From Kitasatospora sp. MAP12-44 (GTDB lineage Bacteria; Actinomycetota; Actinomycetes; Streptomycetales; Streptomycetaceae), in the NCBI RefSeq assembly GCF_029892095.1, contig NZ_JARZAE010000004.1:7750001-7814000 (forward strand): a stretch of DNA of 64,000 nt, given 5' to 3'. Made by a program: the position numbers and the translations under genes. This document shows positions 40,103-49,392 of the stretch, in pieces. The notes under the pieces are model-generated. The model ran no database searches. It worked only from the letters and a program-made list of their open reading frames with translations, and was not told the origin of the DNA. The first letter of the stretch is position 1. Each line of letters starts with the position of its first letter.

Positions 40103-41128
40103 TCAGATGACCATCTCGGCCTCGACGTAGCGCTCCGGCGGGACGGTCTTCAGGTCGGCCACCGCCTCGGCCAGCGGGACCAGGTTGATCTGGGTGCCCT
40201 GCAGGGCCGTGATCTGGCCGAAGGCGCCCTTGTGGACGGCCTCCACGGCGTGCCAGCCGAACCGGGTGGCGAGCACCCGGTCGTACGCGGTCGGCGTGCC
40301 GCCGCGCTGGGTGTGGCCGAGGATGACCGGCTTGGCCTCCTTGCCCAGGCGGTGCTCCAGCTCGCGGGAGAGCTGGTTGGCGACACCGGTGAAGCGCTCG
40401 TGACCGTAGATGTCCCGGACGCCCTCCTCCCAGTGCATGGTGCCGGGTTCGGGCTTGGCGCCCTCGGCGCAGACCACGATCGCGAACTTCTTGTTGCGGT
40501 CGAAGCGCTCGCGGACCACCTCGGTGAGCTTGTCGATGTGGAACGGGCGCTCCGGCACGACGATGGCGTGTGCGCCCGCCGCCATACCGGCGTGCAGCGC
40601 GATCCAACCGGTGTGCCGGCCCATCAACTCGACGACCATGACCCGCTGGTGGGACTCGGCGGTGGTCTTCAGCCGGTCCAGCGCCTCGGTGGCCACCGAG
40701 ACGGCGGTGTCGAAGCCGAAGGTGACGTCGGTGCAGGCGATGTCGTTGTCGATGGTCTTGGGGACCCCGACCACCGGCAGGCCGCCGTCGCTCATCAGCT
40801 TGGCGGCCTTGAGGGTGCCCTCGCCGCCGATCGGGATGACCGCGTCGATGCCGAGGTCGTCGCAGTACTTCTTGGCCCGCTCCACGCCGTCCCGCAGGTG
40901 GCTGGGCTGGACCCGGGAGGACCCCAGGATCGTGCCGCCCTGGGCCAGGATGCCGCTGACCGAGTCGAGGGTCAGCGGACGGTGGACGCCTTCGAGGAGG
41001 CCTCGCCAGCCGTCCTGGAACCCGATGATCTCGTCGCCGTGGTCGACCACCCCCCGGTGGACCACGGAGCGGATCACGGCGTTCAGGCCGGGGCAGTCGC
41101 CGCCGCTGGTCAGCACACCAATACGCAT
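40103..41128 (-). CDS. pfkA: 6-phosphofructokinase
   Basis: 341 aa from ATG 41128 (MRIGVLTSGGDCPGLNAVI). Converts fructose 6-phosphate to fructose 1,6-bisphosphate in glycolysis. Key parts: GGDCPGLN (phosphate loop), PIGGEGTLKAA (about residue 100), the catalytic PKTIDNDI (about 125), VMGRHTGWIA-like VELMGRHTGWIAL (about 167) and GHTQRGGTPTAYDR (about 290). The GGEGT motif with Gly rather than Asp at the phosphate-donor position fits an ATP-dependent rather than a PPi-dependent enzyme. Strong downstream hairpin. Confidence 0.95.
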   Translation of the reverse strand: MRIGVLTSGGDCPGLNAVIRSVVHRGVVDHGDEIIGFQDGWRGLLEGVHRPLTLDSVSGILAQGGTILGSSRVQPSHLRDGVERAKKYCDDLGIDAVIPIGGEGTLKAAKLMSDGGLPVVGVPKTIDNDIACTDVTFGFDTAVSVATEALDRLKTTAESHQRVMVVELMGRHTGWIALHAGMAAGAHAIVVPERPFHIDKLTEVVRERFDRNKKFAIVVCAEGAKPEPGTMHWEEGVRDIYGHERFTGVANQLSRELEHRLGKEAKPVILGHTQRGGTPTAYDRVLATRFGWHAVEAVHKGAFGQITALQGTQINLVPLAEAVADLKTVPPERYVEAEMVI

Positions 41129-41445
41129 CGTTGTTCGCAACTCCCGAAAAGGACCGGACGGCCGGACTACCGCCTCGCAGCCACCCCTGGTCGCGCCGAG
41201 GTGGCGAAGGCTCAGATCGGACATTCCTGCCCGAAGCTGATCATAGCGACCCCCGCCTCCGGCCAGGTGGGAGCAGGCGAGGGGGCGGCGTCGTCGACGC
41301 TCCCACGCGGTGTGCGGCCGGATGCCGAGGAGGGTGTTGCAGCCGGTCGGTTCTTATTCTCTTACTTTCGCTGCGTCCTGGTTCCGGCCGCCAGATGCTG
41401 GACAAGGGCGGTCGGAGCCAGGACGTGCGCGGGTGGAGGCGGGTG
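41129..41445. other. 317-bp region between gatD and pfkA
   Basis: Nothing coding is supported. A pyrimidine-rich, relatively AT-rich patch (TTCTTATTCTCTTACTTTCG, 41351-41370) stands out and may belong to a pfkA promoter on the minus strand or be the 3' trailer of gatD. No clear hairpin was seen. Confidence 0.4.
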
Positions 41446-42186
41446 TCAGGACGGCTGGCCGATGGACGCGATCCGCTCGGCACGCAGCGCGTCGTACCAG
41501 GTGGTGTCGGCCGGCGGGAGCGCGTTCACGTCCAGCGCCAGCTTGATCAGCAGGTCGGCGACCGCGGGGTTGCGGGCCAGCACCGGGCCGTGCAGGTAGG
41601 TGCCGAAGACGGTGTCCCGCCAGGCGCCCTCCGTCCCGCTGCCGTCGCCGTTGCCGCCGCCGTGCGGGCCGCCGTGGGTGACGGAGGCCAGCGGGGAGAC
41701 GCCCTGGCCCAGGTGCGTGACGCCCTGGTGGTTCTCGAAGCCGGTCAGCGTGGGCAGGCCCAGGCGCGGGTCCGGCTCGGCGAGCACGTCGCCGACGCTG
41801 CGGGCGCCCTCGCCGCGGGTGCTCCAGACGTCGAGCAGGCCCAGGCCCGGCTCGCGCTGGCCGAGGTCGTTGATGAACTCGTGGCCGAGGATCTGGTAGC
41901 CGGCGCAGACCGAGAAGACGATCGCGCCGTTGTCCACGGCCCGGGCCAGACCCGAGTCCTGGCGCAGCCGCTCGGCGGCCAGCCGCTGCGGGCGGTCCTC
42001 ACCGCCGCCGATCAGGTAGATGTCGCCGCTGGTGGGCACCGCCTGGTCGGAGCGGACGTCGATCCGCGAGACGGCCAGGCCGCGCTGGCGGGCCCGGCGC
42101 TCGACGACCAGCGCGTTGCCGCGGTCGCCGTAGGTGCTCAGCAGATCCGGGTAGATCCAGACCAGCCGCAGGCTGCTGTCGCTCAT
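41446..42186 (-). CDS. gatD: Glutamine amidotransferase subunit GatD of lipid II amidation
   Basis: 246 aa from ATG 42186. Class I glutamine amidotransferase of the CobQ/GatD type: starts LRLVWIYPDLLSTYGDRGNA, with the nucleophile Cys in FSVCAGYQILG (about residues 90-100) and the catalytic His in FGTYLHGPVL (about 203). With MurT it amidates D-glutamate of lipid II to D-isoglutamine. A Gly/His-rich insert (HGGPHGGGNGDGSG) near residue 180 is lineage-specific. It follows murT by 62 nt in the same operon. Confidence 0.93.
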   Translation of the reverse strand: MSDSSLRLVWIYPDLLSTYGDRGNALVVERRARQRGLAVSRIDVRSDQAVPTSGDIYLIGGGEDRPQRLAAERLRQDSGLARAVDNGAIVFSVCAGYQILGHEFINDLGQREPGLGLLDVWSTRGEGARSVGDVLAEPDPRLGLPTLTGFENHQGVTHLGQGVSPLASVTHGGPHGGGNGDGSGTEGAWRDTVFGTYLHGPVLARNPAVADLLIKLALDVNALPPADTTWYDALRAERIASIGQPS

Positions 42187-42248
42187 CCGTGAGGCCCTTC
42201 CGTAGTGCTGCTGCTGCGGTTCGTATCCGTGCGGCGGTGGCATCGTCA

Positions 42249-43517
42249 TCAGTTCGCCACCACCTTGCGCAGCTGCTGGAAGGCGGTGTAGTTGGCAATC
42301 GCCTCGATCCGGCCGGGCGGTGCCATCCGGACGGCCTCGTTCAGCGACTCCACGACGTGGAACTGGAGCCCGGCCACCTCCAGACGGACCGCCAGGTCCA
42401 GCTTGCGCTGGCCCATCACGAAGACCGGGTGCCCGGCCAGCCGCTCGTAGTCGACGTCCCAGAGCCAGGAGGTGTCGGTGCCGTCGGCGTCCATGGCGTT
42501 GACCGACAGGATCACCGGGGCCGGCGGACCGTCGATCAGCGAGAAGGTCTCCAGCCAGCCGGCCGGGTTCTTGGCCAGCAGCAGCCGCACGTCGCGGCCC
42601 TGGTAGGAGACCACGTCGTAGCGGCCGGCCACGGCGGCCACCGACTGCATGCGCTCCAGCGCGACCTGCGGCGGGACGCCGAAGACCGCGGCCACGGCGG
42701 CCGAGCTGGTGGCGTTGGCCAGGTTGGCCCGGCCGGGCAGCTGCAGGTGGATCGGCCACGCGGCGCCGTTCGGGTCGACCACGTGCTGGCCCGACAGGGC
42801 CCAGTGCGGCTGCGGGCGGCGGAAGCCGCACTCCTGGCAGTACCAGTCGTCGCCGGGGCGCTGCATCACGCCGCCGCAGGACGGGCACGACCAGGCGTCC
42901 TCCTTCCAGGCCTGCCCGGCGGCCACCCAGACCACCCGGCGGCAGGAGGACGCGGCCCAGGTGACCAGCGGGTCGTCCGCGTTGGCGATGATCACGGCCT
43001 CGGTGTTCTGCAGGCCCTCACGCCACTTCTCGGCCATCATCCGGGTCTCGGCGGCCCGGTCCAGCTGGTCGCGCGAGAGGTTGAGCAGCGCTATGGCCTT
43101 GGGGCTGGTGTCGCGGGCAACGCCGGCCAGGTACTTCTCGTCCACCTCGATCACGCCGTAGCGGGCGTCGCTGCCGCCCGCCAGCGCGGCGGTGATGCCG
43201 GCCGGCATGTTGGCGCCGAGCGCGTTGGAGACGACCGGGCCCGCGGCGCGCAGCGCCTCGGCGATCAGCCGGGTGGTGGTCGTCTTGCCGTTGGTGGCGC
43301 TGACCAGGACGACGTCCAGGTGGTCGGCGAGCTTGGCGAGCAGGTCGGGGTCCAGCTTGAGGGCGACCTTGCCGCCGATCACCGAGCCGCTGCCGCGGCC
43401 GACCGACCGGGAGGCGGCCGCGGCCACCTTGCCGGCGGTGACGGCGAGCTTGGCGCGGGCTGGCAGTGAGGAGTCGCGCGCGCCGTGGGCTGCGGCCTCC
43501 GATCCGGTGCCTGGCAT
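42249..43517 (-). CDS. murT: Lipid II isoglutaminyl synthase subunit MurT
   Basis: 422 aa Mur-ligase-like protein: ATP loop VSATNGKTTTTRLIAEAL (about residues 72-89), central domain RYGVIEVDEKYL (Mg2+ site), and the MurT-specific zinc ribbon CPSCGGVMQR ... YCQECG (about 210-235). The DUF1727 C-terminal domain has YDVVSYQGRDVRLLLAKNPAGW. Partner of GatD; the pair modifies peptidoglycan precursors on the inner membrane face. No ribosome binding site was resolved in front of the ATG. Confidence 0.94.
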   Translation of the reverse strand: MPGTGSEAAAHGARDSSLPARAKLAVTAGKVAAAASRSVGRGSGSVIGGKVALKLDPDLLAKLADHLDVVLVSATNGKTTTTRLIAEALRAAGPVVSNALGANMPAGITAALAGGSDARYGVIEVDEKYLAGVARDTSPKAIALLNLSRDQLDRAAETRMMAEKWREGLQNTEAVIIANADDPLVTWAASSCRRVVWVAAGQAWKEDAWSCPSCGGVMQRPGDDWYCQECGFRRPQPHWALSGQHVVDPNGAAWPIHLQLPGRANLANATSSAAVAAVFGVPPQVALERMQSVAAVAGRYDVVSYQGRDVRLLLAKNPAGWLETFSLIDGPPAPVILSVNAMDADGTDTSWLWDVDYERLAGHPVFVMGQRKLDLAVRLEVAGLQFHVVESLNEAVRMAPPGRIEAIANYTAFQQLRKVVAN

Positions 43518-43652
43518 GCTCAGGGGTTCCTCCTGTTGCTGACGACCCCCCTTGGCCTGGTCGGGCCGCTGGGCGGCAGGGACGGGCTCAGCCTAACGGC
43601 TTGTCCGGAGCAGGCCGAGCCACGCCCCCTGTTGCGCAGTGACGCGATCCGA

Positions 43653-45029
43653 TCAGCGCCCCGGGACGGCGGGCCAGGGGGTGGGCAACTGCTCGGTGGC
43701 GCCCGCCAGGTGGGCGGTGATCACGAGGGTGCCGTCCTCGACCTGGTAGTCGAGCGGCAGCTGCAGTTTGCGCATCGCGCCGATCAGCGCGGTGTTCGCG
43801 GCCTGGGTGACCGCGTAGACGGTGGCCACCCCCGCCTCGGCCGCCAGCGCCGCCATCCGGCGCAGCAGGTCGTGGCCCAGGCCCCGGCGCTGCCAGTCGT
43901 CCTCGACCAGGACGGCCAGTTCGGCGCTGTCGTCGTCCCACATCAGGTGGGCCAGCGCGACGATCCGCCCGTCGGCGCTCTGCACGGCCAGGGTCTGGCC
44001 GTGCCGCGGGTCGAGCAGGTGCTCCAGGTAGCGGTCCGCGTCGGCCACCGGGCCGTGGTAGCGGCGGCGCAGCGTGCCGCTGGAGCAGCGCCGGTGCATG
44101 GCCAGCGCCTCGGCCTTGTCGGCCGGGTCGGCCCGGCGCACGGTGAGGTCGGCGCCGGCCGGCAGGCTCAGCCGGGCGGCGACCTGCGGGACTCGCGGGC
44201 CGAGCACCGCGTCCAGCTCGACCAGCGCCTTGGCCCGGGCGAACTCGGTGGGGGTGAACGGCAGATGCGGCCGGGAGAGCTCGACGAGACCGCCGGACGG
44301 CAGCGGTAGCCGCATCAGATGGCCCGCCAGGCTGGGCGCGTCCTGGTCCGCCGGGAGGGACGGGAACTGCCGGATCGCGCACTGGCCGAAGAGCCGGCGC
44401 AGCGCGACCGGCAGTTCGGCGGCGTCCAGCGCGGTGCGGGTGGCCAGTGCCAGCACATGGGTCGGCAGGTCGACCAGGTCGTGTGCGTCGGCCGGGTCGG
44501 TCCAGATCTCCCGTCCGCCGGCCCGGGCGACCGCGCCGGCCAGCACCGAGCGGGACAGCTCGCGCGGCGCGCGCAGCAGGAACTCGTCCACGGTGGCCTC
44601 GGGCAGCGGGTGGGTCTGCAGCGAGATGATGCTCACCCGCAGCTCGGCCAGCGCGGCGCAGACCGTGGCGAGGCTGCCCGGTGCGTCCGAGACGGTGGCC
44701 CGCAGCCGCCAGAGCACGGTCTCGGCGGGCGGCAGGGCCGAGCCGCCGGGCGGTGCGGTCGGCTCGGGGCCCGGTGGCCCGTGCGGATGGCGGTGCTGCC
44801 ACCAGGAGTGGAACACCGCCGTGGCGATCAGGGCGAAGGCCGAGGAGACCAGCAGCACCGGTCCGTCGTGGCCGTGCACCACCACGTCGGCGACCAGATC
44901 GGCGGTGGCGACGGCCAGGAAGACCGCGGCGAGCTCGACGGCGTCGTGCCGCCATCGGTCCGCTCTGCTGCGGCGCCGGGCACGCGAGGGCTGCTGGTCG
45001 GGCTGGGGCGGCACAGGAAGCTCAGTCAT
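43653..45029 (-). CDS. Membrane-linked ACT-domain GNAT acetyltransferase
   Basis: 458 aa with an unusual domain order. A basic N-terminus (SRARRRSRADRWRHD), two transmembrane segments (about 30-75), an ACT domain (about 105-180, WRLRATVSDAPGSLATVCAALAEL), a linker, and a C-terminal GNAT domain (about 300-435) with LTVRRADPADKAEALAMHRRC, a VEDDWQRRGLGHDLLRRM loop (acetyl-CoA) and QAANTALIGAMRKL. ACT domains usually sense amino acids, so activity may be controlled by amino-acid binding. The target is unknown; lysine acetylation of proteins is a possibility. Confidence 0.82.
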   Translation of the reverse strand: MTELPVPPQPDQQPSRARRRSRADRWRHDAVELAAVFLAVATADLVADVVVHGHDGPVLLVSSAFALIATAVFHSWWQHRHPHGPPGPEPTAPPGGSALPPAETVLWRLRATVSDAPGSLATVCAALAELRVSIISLQTHPLPEATVDEFLLRAPRELSRSVLAGAVARAGGREIWTDPADAHDLVDLPTHVLALATRTALDAAELPVALRRLFGQCAIRQFPSLPADQDAPSLAGHLMRLPLPSGGLVELSRPHLPFTPTEFARAKALVELDAVLGPRVPQVAARLSLPAGADLTVRRADPADKAEALAMHRRCSSGTLRRRYHGPVADADRYLEHLLDPRHGQTLAVQSADGRIVALAHLMWDDDSAELAVLVEDDWQRRGLGHDLLRRMAALAAEAGVATVYAVTQAANTALIGAMRKLQLPLDYQVEDGTLVITAHLAGATEQLPTPWPAVPGR

Positions 45030-45112
45030 GCCATCACGATGCCCTGCGGGTGTTTCACGATCACGAATGCCTTGTGACCGGCCGGTTAATGTCTTCGGCG
45101 TAGTACGAACTG

Positions 45113-46540
45113 CTACTGATGGGTAGTCAGTTCATCGACCGCGCAGCGTACCTCGGCCAGCAGGACGGCCAGATCCGCCTCCGTGGTGGCGGCGTTGAGC
45201 AGGCAGGCCCGGACGGCCTCGCGCCCGTCCAGCACCGTCCCGGTGACGAAGCTGCGACCGCGCCGCTGGACGGCAAGCGGCAGCGCCTGGTTGAGCGCGT
45301 CGACGGCCGGCTCGGGCAGGCCCACCGGGCGGGCCCGGAAGGCGACGATGGAGGTCTCCACCGGTGCCAGCAGCTCCAACGCCGGGTCGGCCTCGACCAG
45401 TTCGCCGAGCCGGCGGGCCAGGCGGGTGCAGTGCGCGATGTCGGCGGCGATGCCGCTGCGGCCGCGGTGCGCGATGGTGGCCCAGACCTTGAGCGAGCGG
45501 AACGGGCGGGTCTGCTCGGTGCCGTACTCGGAGAACCAGCCGAGCCCGCCGGCCTCCTCGTCGCGCAGGTAGGAGGGGACCAGGCTGAAGGTCGCCCGCA
45601 GCTCCTCGGCGTCGCGCACCAGCGCGCAGCCGCAGTCCACCGGCACGCCGAGCCACTTGTGCGGGTCCAGGGCGAGCGAGTCGGCGCGCGCCAGGCCCGC
45701 GTAGCGGTGCGCGATGACGGGGTCGAGCACGCCGAAGGCGCCGTACGCGCCGTCGACGTGCAGCCACAGGCCCTGCTCCGCGCAGAGGTCGGCGATCGGC
45801 TCGAAGCGGTCCACCGCGCCGGTGTTCACCGTGCCGGCCGAGGCGACCACCAGGAACGGCAGCCGCCCGGCCGCCCGGTCCTCGGCCACCGCCGCGCGCA
45901 GCGCGGCCGGGTCCAGCCGGCCCTCGGCGTCGGTGGCCACCGTGCGCAGCTGCCGGCTGCCCAGGCCCAGCAGCTCGGCGGCTTTGCGCACGCAGGAGTG
46001 CGTCTCGCCGCTGACATAGCCGACCAGCGGCGGCAGGCCCGCCAGGCCGTCCGCCCGCACGTCGTGGCCGAGACGGGCCGCCGCCCGGCCGCGGGCGGCG
46101 GCCAGGCAGACGATGGTGGCCATCGAGGTGCCCGAGGTCAGCAGGCCGCCGCCGGGAGGGTGCGGGAACCCCACCAGCTCGGCTATCCAGCGCACCACTG
46201 CCCGTTCCAGGTGGACGTCCGCGTGGTCGCCGCCCGCCGAGCTGGGGTTGATCGCGGCCGCCGCCAGGGTGGCCAGGACCCCGGCGGGGGCCGGCGCCGA
46301 GTTGACCCAGCCGAAGAACCGCGGGTGCCCGTTGCCCATCGGCGCCGTCATCACCTGCGCGCCGATCACCTCGAGCAGCTCGGCCAGGGCGCGCCCCTCG
46401 GCGGGCAGCGGCGCGTCCAGCAGGGCCTGCCGGGCCGCCGGGTCCATCGGCTGCCAGACCGGGTTGCCGGGAACCCCTTGGAGGTAGTCGGCGACCAGGT
46501 CGGCGGTGGCGTGGGCGGCTTCGCGGAAGGACTCGGGCAT
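45113..46540 (-). CDS. PLP-dependent aromatic-L-amino-acid-type decarboxylase
   Basis: 475 aa, group II decarboxylase fold. PLP Lys in SLALDPHKWLGVP (about residue 300), cofactor Asp in HVDGAYGAFG (about 265-270), and the substrate-region NGHPRFFGWVNSAPAPAG near residue 70. Full length and all key residues indicate an active enzyme. Candidates are decarboxylation of tryptophan, tyrosine, phenylalanine or a related amino acid, giving an amine. No dedicated regulator or transporter adjoins it. The start at ATG 46540 lacks a convincing ribosome binding site. Confidence 0.88.
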   Translation of the reverse strand: MPESFREAAHATADLVADYLQGVPGNPVWQPMDPAARQALLDAPLPAEGRALAELLEVIGAQVMTAPMGNGHPRFFGWVNSAPAPAGVLATLAAAAINPSSAGGDHADVHLERAVVRWIAELVGFPHPPGGGLLTSGTSMATIVCLAAARGRAAARLGHDVRADGLAGLPPLVGYVSGETHSCVRKAAELLGLGSRQLRTVATDAEGRLDPAALRAAVAEDRAAGRLPFLVVASAGTVNTGAVDRFEPIADLCAEQGLWLHVDGAYGAFGVLDPVIAHRYAGLARADSLALDPHKWLGVPVDCGCALVRDAEELRATFSLVPSYLRDEEAGGLGWFSEYGTEQTRPFRSLKVWATIAHRGRSGIAADIAHCTRLARRLGELVEADPALELLAPVETSIVAFRARPVGLPEPAVDALNQALPLAVQRRGRSFVTGTVLDGREAVRACLLNAATTEADLAVLLAEVRCAVDELTTHQ

Positions 46541-46573
46541 GGGGATGATCGTACGGGCGGAGACCGGTCGGTT

Positions 46574-47659
46574 TTAGTCCAAGGAGGCGGAGAGCCCGGC
46601 GGCGGAGCGGCAGTAGCGGGCGATCTCGGTGTTGGTCAGCTTGCCGCAGAGCCGGGCGGCCGCGCCGCTGTCGGTGTAGTTGACCGTGTAGTAGCTGACC
46701 ATGCCCTCGGCGCAGGCCTTGCGCTGCCAGCCGTCGGCGGCCGAGGCGCACTGCTGGCCGACCCAGTCCTCGCGGTCCAGGTTGTACTTCATGGTCCGCG
46801 AGCCGACGCCGCGACTGCAGTCGTTGGCGCCGCCGGTGGCCTGGCCGGCCAGGCACCACTTCAGCGCCTGGGCGTACACCTCCGGGTGGTCGGGGTAGTC
46901 GTGGCTGCTGAGGAAGAAGGTGGGGGCGTAGAAGTAGCACGCGGACTGGAAGAGCGCCGGCTGCTCCGGGCAGGGGTAGAGCGGCTCCGCGGCGAGCTTG
47001 TCGGCGGGCAGCTGCGCCTTGGCCTTCTCATCCTCCTCGTCCGGGCCGAAGAGCTGCATGAACAGGCCCTCGGAGCAGGTGATCCGCAGGTGGTCGTTGC
47101 CGAAGCTGTTGCACAGGGTGCGCGCGGTGGGCACGTCCTGCTTGGCGACGAACATCGTGCCGTGGCCTACTCCGTGCACGCACGGACCCCGCAGTTCAGG
47201 GGCGCACAGCTTGAGCAGGTCGCTGCCCGGGTCGCTGGAGGTGGCCAGCATCTCCTCGACCGCGCCGTGCAGGTAGCCCTCCGCGCAGGTGTCGTGCGGA
47301 AAGGAGATCACCTTGGCGAAGTCGCGGTTGTAGCGCTTGACGGCGGCGTGGCCCAGCTCGTGCGCGACCGGGTGGCAGAACCGGACGGTATAGGGGTCCT
47401 TCTTGGTGATCTGGTCGAGGTCGGCCAGCGCGACCCCGGGGTCGGTGGCCGTCATCTCGGCCATCAACTTGTTCCGCAGGGTGCTGCGGGTCCATACCGC
47501 CGGGTCCCCGGTGGGTGAGGCCGAGCCCGCCGCCGCGGCGAGGACCCCGGTGGCGGGGGCCCCGCGCTTCGGCGGGACCCACTCGGTGACGGCCACCGCG
47601 CCGAGGCCCAGGGCCCCGAGCAGGAACGCGGTGAGGATCGCGAAGACGCGCGGATGCAT
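46574..47659 (-). CDS. Membrane-anchored protein with seven Cys-pair repeats and a HELGH motif
   Basis: 361 aa from ATG 47659. One N-terminal transmembrane segment (about residues 6-25), a Pro/Ala linker, then an extracytoplasmic domain with 14 cysteines at 95, 125, 152, 160, 183, 195, 230, 241, 269, 281, 304, 316, 338 and 350. They form seven pairs; in the last five the partners are 11-12 residues apart, and most second cysteines are followed by xxG (CAEG, CVHG, CSEG, CSRG, CAEG). HELGH (100-104), GYLHG and CVHGVGHG supply a His cluster. The pattern suggests disulfide-linked helical repeats, with possible metal binding or metalloprotease-like activity. No family recognised. Confidence 0.7.
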   Translation of the reverse strand: MHPRVFAILTAFLLGALGLGAVAVTEWVPPKRGAPATGVLAAAAGSASPTGDPAVWTRSTLRNKLMAEMTATDPGVALADLDQITKKDPYTVRFCHPVAHELGHAAVKRYNRDFAKVISFPHDTCAEGYLHGAVEEMLATSSDPGSDLLKLCAPELRGPCVHGVGHGTMFVAKQDVPTARTLCNSFGNDHLRITCSEGLFMQLFGPDEEDEKAKAQLPADKLAAEPLYPCPEQPALFQSACYFYAPTFFLSSHDYPDHPEVYAQALKWCLAGQATGGANDCSRGVGSRTMKYNLDREDWVGQQCASAADGWQRKACAEGMVSYYTVNYTDSGAAARLCGKLTNTEIARYCRSAAGLSASLD

Positions 47660-47814
47660 GGCGGCAAGTCCCCTGGAGCTCGAAGTGGACGGACAAATCC
47701 CCTCATCCTGGCTCGCGGGTGCCGCAAAGCCGCCATCCTGTGAGCCATCCGGGGCGTGTCCCGGCTGTGGCAGCATGCGGGGGAGAGCAATCGTCCGTCC
47801 GTTTGGAGTACCGC

Positions 47815-48348
47815 ATGGAATCCGCCGCCGTCCTGGCCTTCCGCCCCGCGACCGGGAGCGACACGGCCGCGCTCGTCGCGCTCGTCGAGTCCGCCTACCG
47901 GGGTGAGGCCAGCAAGGCCGGCTGGACCACCGAGGCGGACCTGCTGGACGGCCGGCGCACCGACGCGGCCGCGGTCGCCGAGCTGCTCGCCCGCGAGGAC
48001 AGCCGGGTGCTGCTGGCCGAGCGCGACGGCGAACTGCTGGCCTGCTGCCAGCTGGAGCGGCGCGGGGAGCGCGCCTACTTCGGGATGTTCTCGGTGCGGC
48101 CCGACAGCCAGGGCGGCGGCCTGGGCCGGGCCGTGCTCGCCGAGGCGGAGCGCTACGCCCGCGAGCAGTGGCAGGCCGCGCTGCTGGAGATGACGGTGAT
48201 CGTCCAGCGCTCCGAGCTGATCGCCTGGTACGAGCGCCGGGGGTACCAGCGCACCGGGGTGCTCTCGCCGTTCCCCTACGGCGAGGAGCGGTTCGGCATC
48301 CCCAAGCGGCCTGACCTGGCCTTCGAGACGCTGGTCAAGCCGCTCTGA
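47815..48348 (+). CDS. GNAT family N-acetyltransferase
   Basis: 177 aa from ATG 47815 with TTGGAG upstream. The core motif is FGMFSVRPDSQGGGLGRAVLAEAE (beta-4 and acetyl-CoA loop; about residues 86-109), then ALLEMTVIVQRSELIAWYERRGYQ at the C-terminus. Single-domain GNAT with unknown substrate. Converges on the phosphodiesterase-like gene; divergent from the Cys-repeat protein. Confidence 0.87.
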   Translation: MESAAVLAFRPATGSDTAALVALVESAYRGEASKAGWTTEADLLDGRRTDAAAVAELLAREDSRVLLAERDGELLACCQLERRGERAYFGMFSVRPDSQGGGLGRAVLAEAERYAREQWQAALLEMTVIVQRSELIAWYERRGYQRTGVLSPFPYGEERFGIPKRPDLAFETLVKPL

Positions 48349-48366
48349 GGTCTCGAGCGACGCGGG

Positions 48367-49242
48367 TCAGACCAGGCTCGCCGCCGGGGTGAACGGGCGG
48401 CCGTCCAGCGTCCAGTGCGGGTCCGGGGCGATGTCGAGCGCCGCGTACACGTGCGCGGCGACGTCGGTGTGGCGCACCGTCTCCACCGGCGCGCCGGGGA
48501 CCAGGCCCGGTCCGAAGGCGGCCACCCAGGCCGTGCGCTCCAACTCGCTGCGCCCGCCGTGGCCGCCCTGGTCGAGGTGGCCGTGGTCGGTGACCACGAT
48601 CACCGTCCACTCCTCCTCGGCGTAGCCCGGGCGGGCGCGGACGGCGGCCAGCAGGCGGCCGAGCCGCTGGTCGGCGGTGCGGATCGACTGCCGGTACTCC
48701 TCGCCGCAGCCCAGGAAGTGCGCGGTCTCGTCCACCGCGCCCAGGTAGACGAAGGACGCCTGCGGATCGTCGTCGCCGCCCAGGATGAACGTAGCCTCGG
48801 CCGTCACCCGCTCGTCGCAGACCTCCCAGGCCTCGGGGGTGTCCTCCAGCGGGGCGATGTAGGCGAGCCGGCCGGGTGCGGCGAACAGCGGGCCGCCCTG
48901 GCGGGCCAGGAAGAGCGGCTCCCAGCCGCCGACCGCGAAGGTGCGGCGGCGGTGGACGGTGGCCAGCCGGGTGGTGAAGTCGGGGAAGACGTTCAGCCGG
49001 TTGCCGCCGAGGTGGTTGCCGAAGACCCCGTGCTTGGCCACGCCCACGCCGGTGGCGATGGTGGCCCAGCAGGGACCGGACATGGTGGGCGTGGCGTCGT
49101 CCACCTCGACGGGCGCCAGGAAGCCGGCGGCCGCGACCGAGTCCAGGTGCGGGGTGTCCAGCTCCGGCAGGAGGTCGAGACGGACGCCGTCGATGCCGAC
49201 GACCAGGACACGGCGGGGGCCGGCGGGCCAGCTGCTGGACAC
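48367..49242 (-). CDS. Alkaline phosphatase superfamily hydrolase (phosphodiesterase/pyrophosphatase-like)
   Basis: About 291 aa if it starts at GTG 49242 (VSSSWPAGPRRVLVVGIDG). Metal-binding and catalytic pieces of the nucleotide pyrophosphatase/phosphodiesterase type are visible: VVGIDGVRLD (first Asp), DATPTMSGPCWATIATG (Thr nucleophile), YLGAVDETAHFLG (Asp and His) and IVVTDHGHLD (Asp-His). No signal peptide is predicted with this start, so it should be cytosolic. The substrate is unknown. The start choice is uncertain; upstream codons remain open to 49377. Confidence 0.85.
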   Translation of the reverse strand: MSSSWPAGPRRVLVVGIDGVRLDLLPELDTPHLDSVAAAGFLAPVEVDDATPTMSGPCWATIATGVGVAKHGVFGNHLGGNRLNVFPDFTTRLATVHRRRTFAVGGWEPLFLARQGGPLFAAPGRLAYIAPLEDTPEAWEVCDERVTAEATFILGGDDDPQASFVYLGAVDETAHFLGCGEEYRQSIRTADQRLGRLLAAVRARPGYAEEEWTVIVVTDHGHLDQGGHGGRSELERTAWVAAFGPGLVPGAPVETVRHTDVAAHVYAALDIAPDPHWTLDGRPFTPAASLV

Positions 49243-49392
49243 GAGGGGATCCGATCTGTCGGGTGCGGGAGCTGTCGGCACCCTAACCGGGCAGACGTGG
49301 CGCTCAGGGCGGCCGGGGTCGCCCTGAACCGGGAATTCCGGGGCGGCCGATCGAACTGTTCGCCTGTCAGGCACCAAGTGTTCGCCCGATGG

